Shown: positions 53,801-64,000 of the stretch, one piece after another
How positions within the stretch are numbered: position 1 is the stretch's first letter
Layout of the letters: each line of letters opens with the position of its first letter
Assembly: GCF_905147045.1 (NCBI RefSeq)
Contig: NC_065888.1
Span: 10,421,001 to 10,485,000, forward strand
Direction of reading: 5' to 3'
Length of the DNA stretch: 64,000 nucleotides
From: Nymphalis io
Lineage: Eukaryota; Arthropoda; Insecta; Lepidoptera; Nymphalidae
Notes under the pieces: generated by a model
What the model saw: only the letters and a program-made list of their open reading frames with translations
The model's database searches: none
Told to the model about the DNA's origin: nothing
Program-made: the position numbers and the translations under genes

Positions 53801-56167
53801 ATGTGTTTGCGCACACACTTGTGTACTATAATATGTCCTGCGTAGTTGGCTAATCTCTCTTGAGATTGGCCGTTGTGGCCGAAATCGGTCTGGAGAATCT
53901 TATAATATATTATATAGATGACGAAGAAGATGACATAATGGTCAGATTACGAGGTTTTATTAAGATAATAATTGTGTATTGAAATTGAAACACGTATTGT
54001 GTTCCTAATTACATATTTATATTGTATGTGAAATTATTTTATCATACTGCGATGTTGGCACTTATAGAAATTTTAAAACTATACTATACGAATCTAGCCG
54101 CGGCTAAGACCTAATAATAAATTTCTTTAAGTACATACATATCATATTTTTAACACTTAATATTGAATGTCACTCCTATTTGTACTTTCATAGCACATTT
54201 TTTTCTCGCGTGGAAAACACATTACCGCGTTTCCTTCAAGTGAAGTGTATGTGTGGGGGAGGTATGTGGGAATGAAATTCACTCAAATACCATACCTGTT
54301 CCCGTCTCTTGGGGGTGGTGATATATTATGTAAATATGATTTAAAGTCATGGCAAAAAAGTATCGATTGAAAATATATGGGCTTAGTATATGATACTTAA
54401 AAAGCCGAGATGGCCTAGTGGTTAGAACGCGTGAATCTTAACCGATGATCGTGGGTTCAAACCCGGGTAAGCACCACTGAATTTTCATGTGCTTAATTTG
54501 TGATTATAATTCATCTCGTGCTTGACGGTGAAGGAAAACATCGTGAGGAAACCATCATGTGTCTAATTTCATTGAAATTATGTCACATGTGTATTCTACC
54601 AACCCGCATTAGAGCAGCGTGGTGGAATAAGCTCTAAACCTTCTCCTCAAAAAGGGAGAGGAGGCCTTAGCCCAGCAGTGGGACATTAACAGGCTGTTAC
54701 TGTACTGTATATGATACTTTAGATCTGTATAGAACTCGATGGTTGAACAGTGATAATGTCATTTAAAATAATGAAACGCTTAAATGTAGGATTATTTTCG
54801 ATGATAATAAAATAATGTGAGTTATGTATATCTCACGTAGTGAAGCAATTATTATGATACCTTGTATTTATAAATATTTTATTACTGAATCTTATCGGGA
54901 CAATTGTAAATAAAAAGAAACTGGTTTTCACCAGTGACATCGATAGAGTCGATCTTGTCGTTGAACAGTTTTAACTTAGCTCTAAATTTTGGGTTGTTTT
55001 GTTTCGAAGAGCTTATCTCGTCTACAACACCAGCCAAATATAAATATATATTATATATCTTAAATACATAGGCTTTTTGACCTTTATAAAGTATTGGTGA
55101 GACGAAGTCAATATCATTATAATTGCTATGACATTGCAGATAGCGCTCTAATTCCTTTTTTAATGATTATTGTATGAAACAATTCCTTTTAGTCTTTGTG
55201 GCGCACCGAAGTGCTCCTAAAATGTATAATTCTTTTATTTTTCAATTTTCGTTTACACTTAAATAACTAAGACATAAATGCATAAAGCTTTTTCTAGAAT
55301 GGATTTAGTTATTCAGTCGTTTGCCTGTTCAGTGATAATTGATAAAAAAATCATTCATTTTGTTTTTGTAAAATCACACGATAAATTTATCAGCATTGGT
55401 GGGTTACCGATGGCATTATAAGAAAAATAAGTGATAACTATTGCCAATGTCTGTTAAATATAGAATCAAAGATGTTTTGTGCTAAAAATCAAAAAAATTT
55501 AAGAACAGAATTAAATTTTTCTTTATTAAAATATTTACACACTTAAGTAATTTTACAGGGTTAAATTGAATTTAAGTCTACCAACGGCTTGAAATGTAGA
55601 TTCTACCGAGGAGAGCAAGTTGCTAATAGCACTGACTATTAATTTAAACCGGAATGTAGCAATATCGGTTAGAATAACTGACGAGTGGGTGATACTTACG
55701 CTGACCAGATTAAAATAAACACTACAGCTAGAAATAAATCAACATTCAATTAAATTTGTAAAATATTGGTTGTGAATAGTGTGTAGTTCCCACGCAAGCA
55801 TATTATTGTTATCTTTTAATATATAATTAGTCGTACAAAACTTTTCGAATAATTGTTTGAAACATTTTTTTTTAATATTATTTAATCTCTTCTTTTCAGA
55901 TGGCGTTCATAGTCACTCGTCCATCAACAATAATTTCTTTTAATTGTTGTTAGTTTTTATATTCAACATGAAAATTTGGGTCACAAGGGTCAAGACAGTC
56001 CAAGAATGATGGAACATGTTGCGTTCCTACCGACCTGGTTCCTGGTTGCGTGGTTGGGGACCTGCATACTGTTCAGCCCTTTCGCAATATTCTTCGTATT
56101 GTGCCTTCCACAATTCCCCCTTCTAGTCTTAAGAAGGCTCTGCTATATACCCTTTGAGTATATATGA
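47733..56167 (+). CDS. Putative 139-aa protein with hydrophobic C-terminus, three exons
   Basis: I do not recognise this protein. Exons 47733-47874, 48615-48678 and 55954-56167 have consensus splice signals (a|gtaagt, ttttttcag, t|gtaagt, ttgttgttag) and matching phases. Residues 1-68 are polar and Ser/Asn/Thr-rich (SYNPWNLIFNSRRRTESENS, FGSFQRQTTKNNEEYLW). Residues 91-128 are strongly hydrophobic (FLPTWFLVAWLGTCILFSP, FAIFFVLCLPQFPLLVL), enough for one long or two short membrane segments, followed by RRLCYIPFEYI. An AATAAA at 56241 lies 74 bases after the stop. An alternative acceptor at 55899, 54 bases upstream and in the same frame, would end the protein after four codons. The model rests on splice logic only. 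Confidence 0.5.
47875..48614 (+). other. Intron 1 of the putative 139-aa gene
   Basis: AT-rich DNA with a polypyrimidine tract before 48615; no repeat recognised. Confidence 0.45.
48615..48678 (+). CDS. Exon 2 of the putative 139-aa gene
   Basis: Acceptor tggtttttttcag, donor gatgat|gtaagt. Encodes AHFGSFQRQTTKNNEEYLWM, phase 1 in and phase 2 out. Without splicing the frame stops at once (TAA inside the donor). Confidence 0.6.
48679..50270 (+). other. Intron 2 of the putative gene, first part: AT-rich
   Basis: No feature recognised. Confidence 0.4.
50440..50600. promoter_or_regulatory. CpG-richer block, possible promoter or first exon
   Basis: A GC-rich island in AT-rich DNA (ggctggccctcgcctcgct, gcgcccgcgccgatccgttc) with an Initiator-like ctcagtta at 50518 and an E-box cacgtg at 50594. 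It overlaps a 97-codon frame (50274-50567) whose protein I do not recognise. Either an unrecognised exon or regulatory DNA; the evidence does not separate them. Confidence 0.3.
50605..51535. other. AT-rich intronic DNA, no gene seen
   Basis: No supportable feature was found. Confidence 0.4.
51540..51728 (+). repeat. Family B repeat, strongly diverged
   Basis: 'ttgttgtgttagggtttaaatg', 'agtgtaattaaaaccacaaggg', 'ctatgtaaggcatggctaat', 'acaggtggccagtttactcgcg' keep family order. Confidence 0.5.
51730..53140. other. AT-rich intronic DNA, no gene seen
   Basis: Very AT-rich, including near-simple TATA/TTATA tracts at about 52670-52760. Confidence 0.4.
53143..53202 (+). repeat. Family B tail-only fragment
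   Basis: 'gttggtgactacttaccatc', 'aggaggccaaatggctcgtc', 'ccgccttcctattctataaa': only the 3' end of the family, as expected of a severely 5'-truncated reverse-transcription product. Confidence 0.7.
53283..53353. repeat. Perfect 30-bp inverted repeat with 11-nt loop
   Basis: Arms 53283-53312 and 53324-53353 are exact reverse complements over 30 bases, with the loop gcaagttatgt. Each arm contains atgtgcacat, itself palindromic. It could be a foldback element remnant or a small-RNA hairpin; no target duplication was found. Confidence 0.85.
53375..53570 (+). repeat. Degenerate dispersed repeat ('gcccacggcttcgctcg')
   Basis: 'gctttgcccacggcttcgctcg' through 'tcctttagtttaggaagcg' has the vocabulary of the old repeat at 11520. 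Confidence 0.4.
53627..53930 (+). repeat. Family D tRNA-headed SINE
   Basis: Head 'ctgcctagttggtctagtg', B-box-like 'gtcctgggttcaaatcccagg', then 'aaaaagttattgggtttttct', 'gcgcacacacttgtgtacta' and 'gttggctaatctctcttgag'. The GC-rich middle block of the copy at 9963 is shortened here. Confidence 0.75.
54198..54318 (-). mobile_element. R1-clade LINE 3' UTR-only insertion, diverged
   Basis: Minus strand: 'attcccacatacctccccca', 'ggaaacgcggtaatgtgttt', 'tccacgcgagaaaaaaa' match the tail of the 1690-2720 element with many changes. Confidence 0.55.
54399..54706 (+). repeat. Family A tRNA-headed SINE, full length with 13-bp TSD
   Basis: Intact head and body, ending in aggctgttactgtact. Flanked by exact copies of gtatatgatactt (54386-54398 and 54707-54719). 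Among the youngest copies here. Confidence 0.88.
54720..55899 (+). other. Intron 2 of the putative gene, last part
   Basis: AT-rich; contains a fragment resembling family F (55570-55640: 'tctaccaacggcttgaaatg', 'agattctaccgaggagagc'). Confidence 0.35.
55954..56167 (+). CDS. Exon 3 of the putative 139-aa gene (membrane segment)
   Basis: Acceptor ttaattgttgttag before 55954 gives the right phase. Encodes FYIQHENLGHKGQDSPRMME, HVAFLPTWFLVAWLGTCILF, SPFAIFFVLCLPQFPLLVLR and RLCYIPFEYI, stop TGA at 56165-56167. AATAAA at 56241-56246. Confidence 0.5.
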
Positions 56168-56240
56168 GGATGCCCATTAATTAATATGTTTTTTAGTGTA
56201 CTCTGTAAATAGTGTATAATATTTGTAAGTAATAACTATG

Positions 56241-56246
56241 AATAAA
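56241..56246 (+). terminator. Poly(A) signal AATAAA
   Basis: atgaataaatac, 74 bases after the stop codon of the putative gene. A distance and sequence normal for an animal 3' UTR. Confidence 0.5.
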
Positions 56247-56249
56247 TAC

Positions 56250-57970
56250 TTAAGTGATGCAATTTGTATACTTTGTTTTTTTACTTTTCTTTTGTTATAG
56301 TGGATAGCTTTGAATCTTATTGTGATACGCATTACATAAAATAATTATAACGATCGGTTAACGCCATCTATTGGTATTGCTTTGTAACTATAAATACATA
56401 CTTATTATTAACAATGGAAATTTAATTTCGAAAATGCGGTAAGTGGTTATATACCTGTGACAGTAACAAATAACCTGCTATTTTCTGTAATTGCCACCTG
56501 GTCCATTACAGTTTAAGAACTGAATAAATAGCGATAATATAGGTGTGCAAGAGAGACATTTTAATCAATGATTGGAAATTCATATCGATATTATATCGAT
56601 TATTTAATAATAAAAACAACAAAGGCGAAGTAAACAAAAACTTAGCTGATATTAATTGTTTGCATGTATTTTGAAAAATATATTTTTTGAATCCCTGAAA
56701 AATAAGAGCTAAGTAGGTCTTCATTTCAAGGTAATCTGGAATTAAAGATATTTTAGTTTAACGTTTTGGAAAGTATCCGTTTTATATATAAATATTATTT
56801 AAGGAGTGATTAGTGTTAAACTCAACGCTACGACCAACGCGTATATAATTTAGAATAACCTAATATTTATTGAAGTTAATTTGATTATAATTTTAGTTTT
56901 AATGTTATTTAACTTCGTGATATGATTTTTACAACTACCGACATTATAATGATTTAACTTTTGTATAAAAAGCGATGTATTTACAATGAACAATCATAAT
57001 TATTGTTGAACTTGAACAGGGTGGTTACTCTGCCTCTTTAATGAATATTGTTTATAACAACACAACACTTCTTTCGCTATCCTGGCGCACCTTCTGTTTT
57101 AATTAGTTTTAAATTAATTAGATTTACAATTACATTAGTTAAGAAATGCTGTGACTTCTTTTGAATGCCAAATCAGAGATGATAGACATAGTGAAACTAA
57201 TGTTTAAACAATCGCCAAACAACGTTTAAAAGTAACGTTATAAGCCATTTCATACTAATCAAATTGATTATATTATTAAGAGTATTTAAGATTAAATAAA
57301 ATACGTACTCTGTAAACTGAGTTAGTAGATGATGACTCGGTCCAAAAGCTCTTGACGTGACGACGAAAGTTTAAAAGATTATTATTAAACGCTCATGTCA
57401 AAAACATGAGCCTGGTGAAATGGATCATGTTTACGGGTTCCACTCCTTTTATAAAATTGGTTCCGATTCTGTTGTTTATATTTTCTAAACAAATTAATTA
57501 TTTGACAAAGAAATTATCAACATTTCTGTCAAACGAAGTTCTCAAGTGTGGGTACAATGCCGTCAAAATAGTTTATTTAATATAATATTGAGTGTAACAA
57601 AATTAACTTTATTAGGTCAAGTAGATATACAGACAGTTTGCCCATTTATAGTACCACATTAAAACATTATACGCGTACAATATCCAACAATTTATCTTCT
57701 AACTAATTACAACAACTCTACATTTCTTGCTTGGCTGGGTAATGTTTACAATTAATACATAAACATAATATCTTCTTGTACATAACTTAACTTAATTTTT
57801 TCTCTTATCATTTTTCTTCTCACAACTGCCTCTAAGATTGCATTCAAAGTCGCTCATTGTATGCTTTAATCCTTAAGTGCTTGTCATATTAAGAACGATC
57901 CTGTCATACTTGATACGTTCCTAAAGCGAATAAAATTATTTCTCTATATTCTCACAAGTACTTATTATTA
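56250..57970. other. AT-rich DNA, no gene seen
   Basis: No supportable coding frame, RNA gene or repeat. Confidence 0.4.
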
Positions 57971-57974
57971 TTTT

Positions 57975-58255
57975 TGCCTTTTTTATGGTAGGTAGGCAAG
58001 CTGACTAGTGGGGGACACCTGTGTCACCACCACAGTGGTCACCACTGCCCATAGACTTTGCTTTTTGCTTTGTAAGAAATTTTAACCGTCCCTTACAACG
58101 CCAATGCGCCACCTGCCTTGAGAATTAAGATGTTATATCCTATATACCTGTAGTCACACTGGCTCACTCAAAACAATACTAAATATTGCTGATTGGCAGT
58201 CGAATGATATGATGAGTGGTAACTAGACAGACGGGCTTGCAAAAAACCCTACTGC
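57975..58255 (-). repeat. Family B repeat, diverged
   Basis: Reversed family order: 'atggtaggtaggcaagctga', 'agtggtcaccactgcccata', 'gccaatgcgccacctgcctt', 'acctgtagtcacactggctc'. A near-duplicate caccaccacagtggtcaccac in the tail hairpin region shows local rearrangement. Confidence 0.6.
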
Positions 58256-59930
58256 CAAGTAAAATGTGCAGTTATATTTTAAATTTGGATCGTTTTATTT
58301 ATAATTAACTTAGAAGTCTTGAAAAAACTATACTATAAAATAACGCATATAAATCATAGTGAAGTTTCCAGCATCATTTATAACAGTCGGACAAACTAAC
58401 TCTTACGTAAGAACTTTATATATTCCTAGCAACTTACTAAATCGTCGGGATCAGCTAACGTTGGCCCAGACTCAAAAGTCATTTGAGTTTTCAAAATAAT
58501 TTATGTTTTCTATATACATCTTAAAATATTAAATGAGCAATTCTTGTATATGAATTTATTTTGTGTATCTCGGAAACGGATTTAACTATCGATTTGTTGA
58601 AAAAAACGCAATTTTTCATGTTAATAAAAATCTTTTTTTTTATAAATAATCATTACAGCCGAGTGAGGCCCGGTCTTCCAGGTACTTTAACATTATTTAA
58701 ACGTATTTATCAATTATTTTATGTATTTCTGTAATTATACCAAATATAAGCGCACGAAAACTCCATCAACAATGATTGCACAATTTTTGTTTGATCGTTT
58801 TTAACATTGTTTGAGGAACTTGTATAAAACCTTCACAGGTTTGTTTATACATATCAGATCGTAAATATTCTTTATTTTATGTTAAAGAAATTATTTTACG
58901 AATATAAATTATAATAAGGCTATAGTTACAAGTAATTGGTCTGTCCATGGATATTTTTAAATATTTCGATATGAGATTGGTTAAATCATAAAGCATATAT
59001 TGTATTATTAAAAAAAAAACAGATATTAGTATTATTTTTAATTTCAAACATAATAAAACTTTCGGAATTGGGAAATCCATCGTTACCTTTTTTAATATTC
59101 ATAAACCCGTCTAAACTGTACTTTTCTCTAATTTATATTTCCCTATGCGATTGTAGTAGGTATCACACTATCACTTACAAACATTTTAAATAATTTGTTA
59201 TTGTTACTTGAATGAATATATATATATATATATATATGTATTTAATTAGGTGACATCATAAACTACAACTTCTACAGGCAATGGAAAATTTTAATAAAGT
59301 GTGTACAACGAGTCAATTTAATATATCACTCGACCTTTTGTGTACACGACCTAATAGAACTTTGGAACTAAGATTGCAAGGCCGTATTCTTCAATTAATA
59401 ATAATTTAAGATAATAGCTGTATTTCTCCCTTACGCAGTCTTTAAACTAAATTATTTGAACATAACCATTTCTTGAAACTTCTCGAAGTAATTCTTTCTC
59501 ATGTATGAGATTTATAAAAGATGGCGAATATTTTTGTCCAATTAAATAATGCGTCAATTTTAGTTTTTATGTAACCGGATATGCACTAATACGATGCATA
59601 TTTTCAAATCTTTTGTTGATTTCTTTTCGAATTATGAAATAATAAAAACTATAAATTTAAACTTATTTAGATGTGCTTGTAGAAGTAATAGGATTAAAAA
59701 CAAGAAGTAATTTTATTGACAAGGTTATGAATTAATTTAAGCGTAAAATTAAGAATATGTATAGAGTAAGATCGTTTTTAAATACGTTTAAGTTTTTTAT
59801 TCTGACTAAATTTATACTTGTTTTATTCTATTGTTAATTTGTTTGCTTGTTACGCTTTCACGTCTCAACTACTTAACCGATTATCATGAAATTTTGCATA
59901 CACGTTGACAGAGGTACAGAAAACGATGTT
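58256..59930. other. AT-rich DNA, no gene seen
   Basis: Includes a short (TA)n tract at 59217-59237 and a fragment of the old dispersed repeat at 59860-59930. Confidence 0.4.
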
Positions 59931-59936
59931 TAGCTG

Positions 59937-60000
59937 TTTAAATGAGTGAGCCAGTGTAATTAAGGCACAAGAGACATAGAGTAGTTTCCATGTTTGCACC
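59937..60000 (+). repeat. Family B middle fragment
   Basis: 'aatgagtgagccagtgtaat', 'taaggcacaagagacata' match the family middle. Confidence 0.45.
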
Positions 60001-60850
60001 AACAACTAATATAACAGTAGCAGTATCACCTTTACGTGTTGTATTGTATTCCAATGGCAGGAGTAAAATATAAAAAATCTTAAATTTATATATTTTACGT
60101 GATTTGCTAATAGCTGATGTTATTCACTATAAAAAGTTCTCGATGATATATTCATTTATAATTAACTACTTTTATCCACTTCAATTTCACTTCCAAAGCT
60201 AAGATAACAATTTTGCCAACATTCAAAATACAAATTTCTCATCAATTTATAATGAGTAGCATAGATTGTTTAAGATAATTAATTGATCAATTGTGTTATG
60301 TCAGTTGAAGGCAGAAGTTGTATATTTATTTTTACCCTTCCTGCCGTTTTAATAGGCTATAGAATAAACGATAATATGAATGACGTTAACGATAAATAAA
60401 ATTTCATGTTAGTGAAATGATTAAAGATTTTGAAAACAGATTATAATAGTAAAATATATATATTGTACATTTAGTACCTAAATACAAAAAGTATTTTGTT
60501 ATTCATTTTTAAGTTATGTACAAAACTTTTAATGAAGTATGTAGATGTTTATTATAGTCGATAAACTGTATAGATCGCATAAGAATTTTTAAAGAGTACA
60601 TCAATTAGAGCAAAAACTGCAGAGACCTAGAGGCTGTTTTACGGTTGCATTTTATATTCATGTCGAGGTAGCTTAGGATTTATGTGCATTGTGAATATTT
60701 ATTTAGTGCGGAAATATAGTGAAAAATTGCGATCGTAAAACAAGACGATACAACAGAGTGTACAACATTGTATTGTACAATATTTATAATATAAGACACG
60801 CCGTTGATTTTTGAGACGCTGTCACTCAAACGCAGACGTATGACTTTTAA
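60001..60850. other. AT-rich DNA, no gene seen
   Basis: No supportable feature was found. Confidence 0.4.
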
Positions 60851-60862
60851 TTAAACATAAAT

Positions 60863-61042
60863 TTTGCGAAAGCGATCCCGTGGCGCTCCACGTTAAGACG
60901 GAAAGGGTACCGCTGGATTTTTAGTGCGTATTCCGATGTTCGGGGCGCACTCGGCGCCTTGGACACCGGCGAGACCCACATACCCCCCCACTATTCGCGG
61001 GGGGAAACGCGTAACGCGTTTTTCCAGCGTTAAAAAAAAGGG
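60863..61042 (+). mobile_element. R1-clade LINE 3' UTR-only insertion with 12-bp TSD
   Basis: 'gcgatcccgtggcgctccac', 'ttttagtgcgtattccgatg', 'acccacataccccccca', 'aaacgcgtaacgcgtttttc', then an A run. Flanked by ttaaacataaat at 60851-60862 and 61043-61054. Close to the copy at 19841. Confidence 0.8.
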
Positions 61043-61112
61043 TTAAACATAAATAGACAAATATTGTCTCGTTGTTCTTGTGGCTTATTATGTTGGACAT
61101 ATCGATGTCGAG

Positions 61113-61260
61113 TTAATAAAGTTGTTGTTTTTATCTCAAGAATTTCTCAGTCGCAGCTAAGCTAGCCAACTCAGTAACTTCCTTGAAGTTCGTGTCTCGT
61201 TAAGCACGTAAAGCCGGTCCTGCGCCTGTTTATTCTTCAGTCGTAACTCGGGGTCGAAAT
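61113..61260 (+). repeat. Family D SINE fragment
   Basis: 'tttctcagtcgcagctaagc', 'gtgtctcgttaagcacgtaa', 'agccggtcctgcgcctgttt' match the central GC-rich block of the 9963 copy. Head and tail are missing. Confidence 0.5.
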
Positions 61261-62635
61261 TTTATTTTAAAAATGGCCAGTTATTCTGATGTGAAATGAA
61301 ATGTGAAATGGTATTCCGTATCCGTATTGTGCATTTGGCAATGCAGAGTCATTTAGTACTTATTTGGTACCTAAACATTCATAATTCATAAAATAAAAAT
61401 TAATAAAGCGGTTAAACTTAACAGTTATAAAATCTGTTCACGAACACACTTAGACCTTATTTCTCTTACTTTAGCAAATTATGTGTAATGAAATAACACA
61501 AATATGACGTAAACGTTGCTTTTGACGTTTTCTTATTTAAATGAGAAGCCTTTAAAAAGGTTTTTATACGAGTTGAAGTACTTTGATTATTGATTTTACT
61601 TTAAGAGCTTAGAAATGTGCCTCTTGTATTTTTCAGTTCGTCATTTTAAAAATATACAAATAATGAGACTTTTTAAGACGAGCTAAAAATTTGATTTCAA
61701 CAGACATTAAACAAAATTGAAATAATAGTGTAATTGACTTATTTATCTTCATAAAAAAAATTAAGCAGTCAAATGTGTTTTATAAAGTGGGATATTTAAA
61801 GAAAACCAAAAAAATATATGTGGAGAAAATAAAAAAAAACATTAAGTTTCTTTAATCGAATAAATGTATTATTCTTATTATTATAATAATATATAACAAA
61901 GAAGTATATAGTATACGCACACAAGGATGTAAAAAGAGCGGCGGAGGTGGGGCATGACGGCATTTAAGAGCGTCATGCCGTTTGCCGTCACGGCATACAA
62001 GTCGATCGTACTCTCAAGAGCTGCCAATAAATGTTTCACATCAAAAAGTGATCACATAAAATAATTACTCAGGAAAACGGAACGGTGCTTTTTCACCTAC
62101 TGGACTGATGGAGATTGGGTTCTGACATGTTATAGGCTGGACGTTAGCGTTTTTTGAAAATTTTTGTGCTCAGCTGTCTAACAATAAATACACACTATAA
62201 AAAAATCATGAAATGATCTCCATTTTGCACATACAATATTAAAAATGAAATAATCGAAACTTTTTAACAACATAAAGTAAAAATGTAGACAAGACAATAC
62301 AAATTGAGATGAAGTGATTAATTTTGCATCATACTGACTTCGAATGTCGAAATTATCAGATTCTCACCGAATCGATTTTCAAATAGTTGATTAGTATAGT
62401 AATATAGTAGTTGATTAATATAGTAGTTTATATAATAGTTGATCAGTATATATATATATATAATTCCAATTAATTATTTCTAATTAGTACTGCACAATTG
62501 ATGTTACCGTTGTCGAACACTTTATTCTTAAAATTAATTTCTGTTATAATTATAATTAAATGATACATCCTAGCAGCTTAATTTAGAAATCATGATAAAT
62601 ATTCTTTAAATAAATACTTTACATCATATCTAATA
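61261..62635. other. AT-rich DNA, no gene seen
   Basis: Only a small GC-richer spot at 61945-61998 (ggggcatgacggc / gcgtcatgccg), a weak hairpin. Confidence 0.4.
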
Positions 62636-62639
62636 ATCC

Positions 62640-62700
62640 GCCTTCACGCATTGAAGCAGCGTGGTGGAATAAGCAAAATATTAATAGGCTTTTACTTTAT
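62640..62700 (+). repeat. Family A SINE 3' fragment
   Basis: 'cgcattgaagcagcgtggtg', 'gaataagc', then 'attaataggcttttact': the middle and the very end of the SINE with the part between deleted. Confidence 0.55.
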
Positions 62701-63255
62701 ACTTAATATTGATTTCTATCTCTATTTAATTAGAAAAACTGATGTATTATTTTTCTTGTTAATTTTCGAAGAAAATTACGTATGTGATCAAGTATAATAC
62801 TATAAGACAGTTTCAGTAGATAAACAACGAATTAGCTTTTATTAATATTAATAAGATTAGAAAATGATAAGATTTTAATTAAGTGTCTTTGATTCTGAGG
62901 CACGCTTCACGGTTTATTTTCTTTGTTATAAGTCGTCTGTAACAACGCTTTTAATCTATAAATTGCTTAAAGAATTAAAAGTAATAAGAATAGATGATTG
63001 TTTTTTTTATCTCTATTGAAATTTATCACGATAACAAACGATACTGCTAATGATTCAAGGGTTTTATCGCTTATGATATTAAATGTTAGCGAATAATATT
63101 ACAACATCAAGGCAAGCAACATTATCGCGAAGGCGTTTTTCACAATATTTTCATATTACAAAAGATATATACCTATAATTTCCAACTCGCTTCCTTTTCT
63201 AATATTGATGATAGTAATTTATATACTTTAAGATAATTTTACTGAATATATATTA
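62701..63255. other. AT-rich DNA, no gene seen
   Basis: No supportable feature was found. Confidence 0.4.
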
Positions 63256-63260
63256 TGTAT

Positions 63261-63500
63261 AGCCGGGATAGCTCACGATGATAGGACATGTTAATCTTAA
63301 GCATAGATTGCGGATACGAACCGTTATAATTCATGTTGTGGACGATAGTATAGAAAATCATTGTGAGAAATCCTGCATGTTACGGGTAAACATTTGCAAC
63401 ATATGTATCAATCCGCATAGGAACAGTGGCGAGTTAGCTGCAAATATTTTCCCCTAAAAGGCACTATACCTTAACCTTGCCGTGACGTTTACAATAATTA
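63261..63500 (+). repeat. Family A SINE, diverged, with head
   Basis: 'tagccgggatagctcacgat', 'aggacatgttaatcttaagc', 'attcatgttgtggacgatag', 'gtgagaaatcctgcatgtta', 'aatccgcataggaacagtgg' follow the family order from the tRNA-like head. Confidence 0.55.
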
Positions 63501-63819
63501 TTACCCAGCATTATTCATTGCTCAATGTTTTCTAGCTATTGGTGTACTTTTAAACTATATACTTGCTTATATACTTAGTTGTTGAAAATAATTATTCGTT
63601 GATTTTCACTCAAGACAAACACATTTATTTGCATACAGTTTAACTATATATTTCATTTGTGAAGAATGTGAGAATACATTCCAAATGTGATTGCCTTACA
63701 TTCAATTTTGATACTCTTAAAAAGTGATTGTAAAAACGTACTTTATTAATGAATATTTTTTGTAAATAGAAAACCGTTCATAAAAACAAACAAGAGAGAT
63801 ATTTTTTTTTTATATATTC

Positions 63820-63908
63820 GCCGGGAGGGCAAATGACTCTACTCCACCTGATGGTAAGTGGTAGTAGAGTCCAAACGCGACGACGGCCAGTACAGACGGG
63901 AAAAACGT
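63820..63908 (-). mobile_element. 89-bp LINE tail-only insertion
   Basis: Exactly the reverse complement of 46033-46121, then an A-rich end (plus-strand T run, 63802-63810). Only the 3' UTR hairpin part of the jockey-superfamily LINE was copied, a severely 5'-truncated reverse-transcription product. Confidence 0.88.
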
Positions 63909-64000
63909 ATACTTTATATTTTTAATCTTACCATACTTTCATATAGTCTGAGCTAAAGCGCTTAGTTCTACTAAATTACAATCTGGACTATCTACAAGGC

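Noticed and set aside
61945..61998. Operator-like palindrome (gcatgacg / cgtcatgc)
   Set aside because: Only 8 bp arms with no gene nearby; could easily be chance.

Overview
This window looks like an AT-rich insect nuclear genome, most probably a butterfly or moth. The evidence is intron-bearing animal genes (a nicotinic acetylcholine receptor subunit and a dynein regulatory complex LRR protein), tRNA-headed SINEs resembling those of nymphalid butterflies, and lepidopteran-type RTE, R1-clade and jockey-superfamily LINEs. The species cannot be fixed from the sequence alone. No prokaryotic features, rRNA genes, CRISPR arrays or functional tRNA genes are visible.

Layout. 1-4534: intergenic or intronic AT-rich DNA with SINE fragments and two R1-clade LINE 3' ends (1690-3401) bounded by three copies of one target sequence. 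4535-20326 (+): the 3' half of a divergent alpha-type nicotinic receptor gene. Seven exons join in frame from the end of the ligand-binding domain (Cys-Cys pair) through M1-M4 to the stop; one intron is GC-AG; the 5' exons lie outside the window. Its introns hold many SINE/LINE copies. 20789-22334 (+): a 5'-truncated RTE-like LINE with an unbroken RT frame and a 13-bp target-site duplication. 22.4-31 kb: mostly old repeats and unannotatable AT-rich DNA. 31097-35164 (-): a complete six-exon gene for the axonemal LRR protein DRC5/TCTE1 (492 aa).

37.2-46.15 kb (+): a nested transposon. A jockey-superfamily LINE carries a complete 6,003-bp Gypsy-type LTR retrotransposon (39067-45069) of 412/mdg1 character. 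The insertion is flanked by a 4-bp CTAT duplication and splits the LINE RT frame exactly. A TACA/TACG microsatellite of about 845 bp follows at 46251-47095. 47733-56167 (+): a putative three-exon gene for an unrecognised 139-aa protein with a hydrophobic C-terminus and two in-frame alternative acceptors at its last exon. 56.3-64 kb: no gene seen; repeat remnants, including an 89-bp exact copy of the 37-46 kb LINE tail at 63820-63908.

The three cellular genes share no obvious pathway. The most coherent non-host system is a putative LINE/SINE partnership: the LINE tail and a dispersed non-tRNA repeat (called family B here) share an 18-bp hairpin core near their 3' ends. The other points worth attention are the Gypsy element (near-identical short LTRs around a heavily broken pol, plus a small membrane-protein ORF upstream of gag), the Cys-rich loop and unusual M2 outer ring of the receptor, and the membrane-anchor splice switch suggested for the 139-aa gene.
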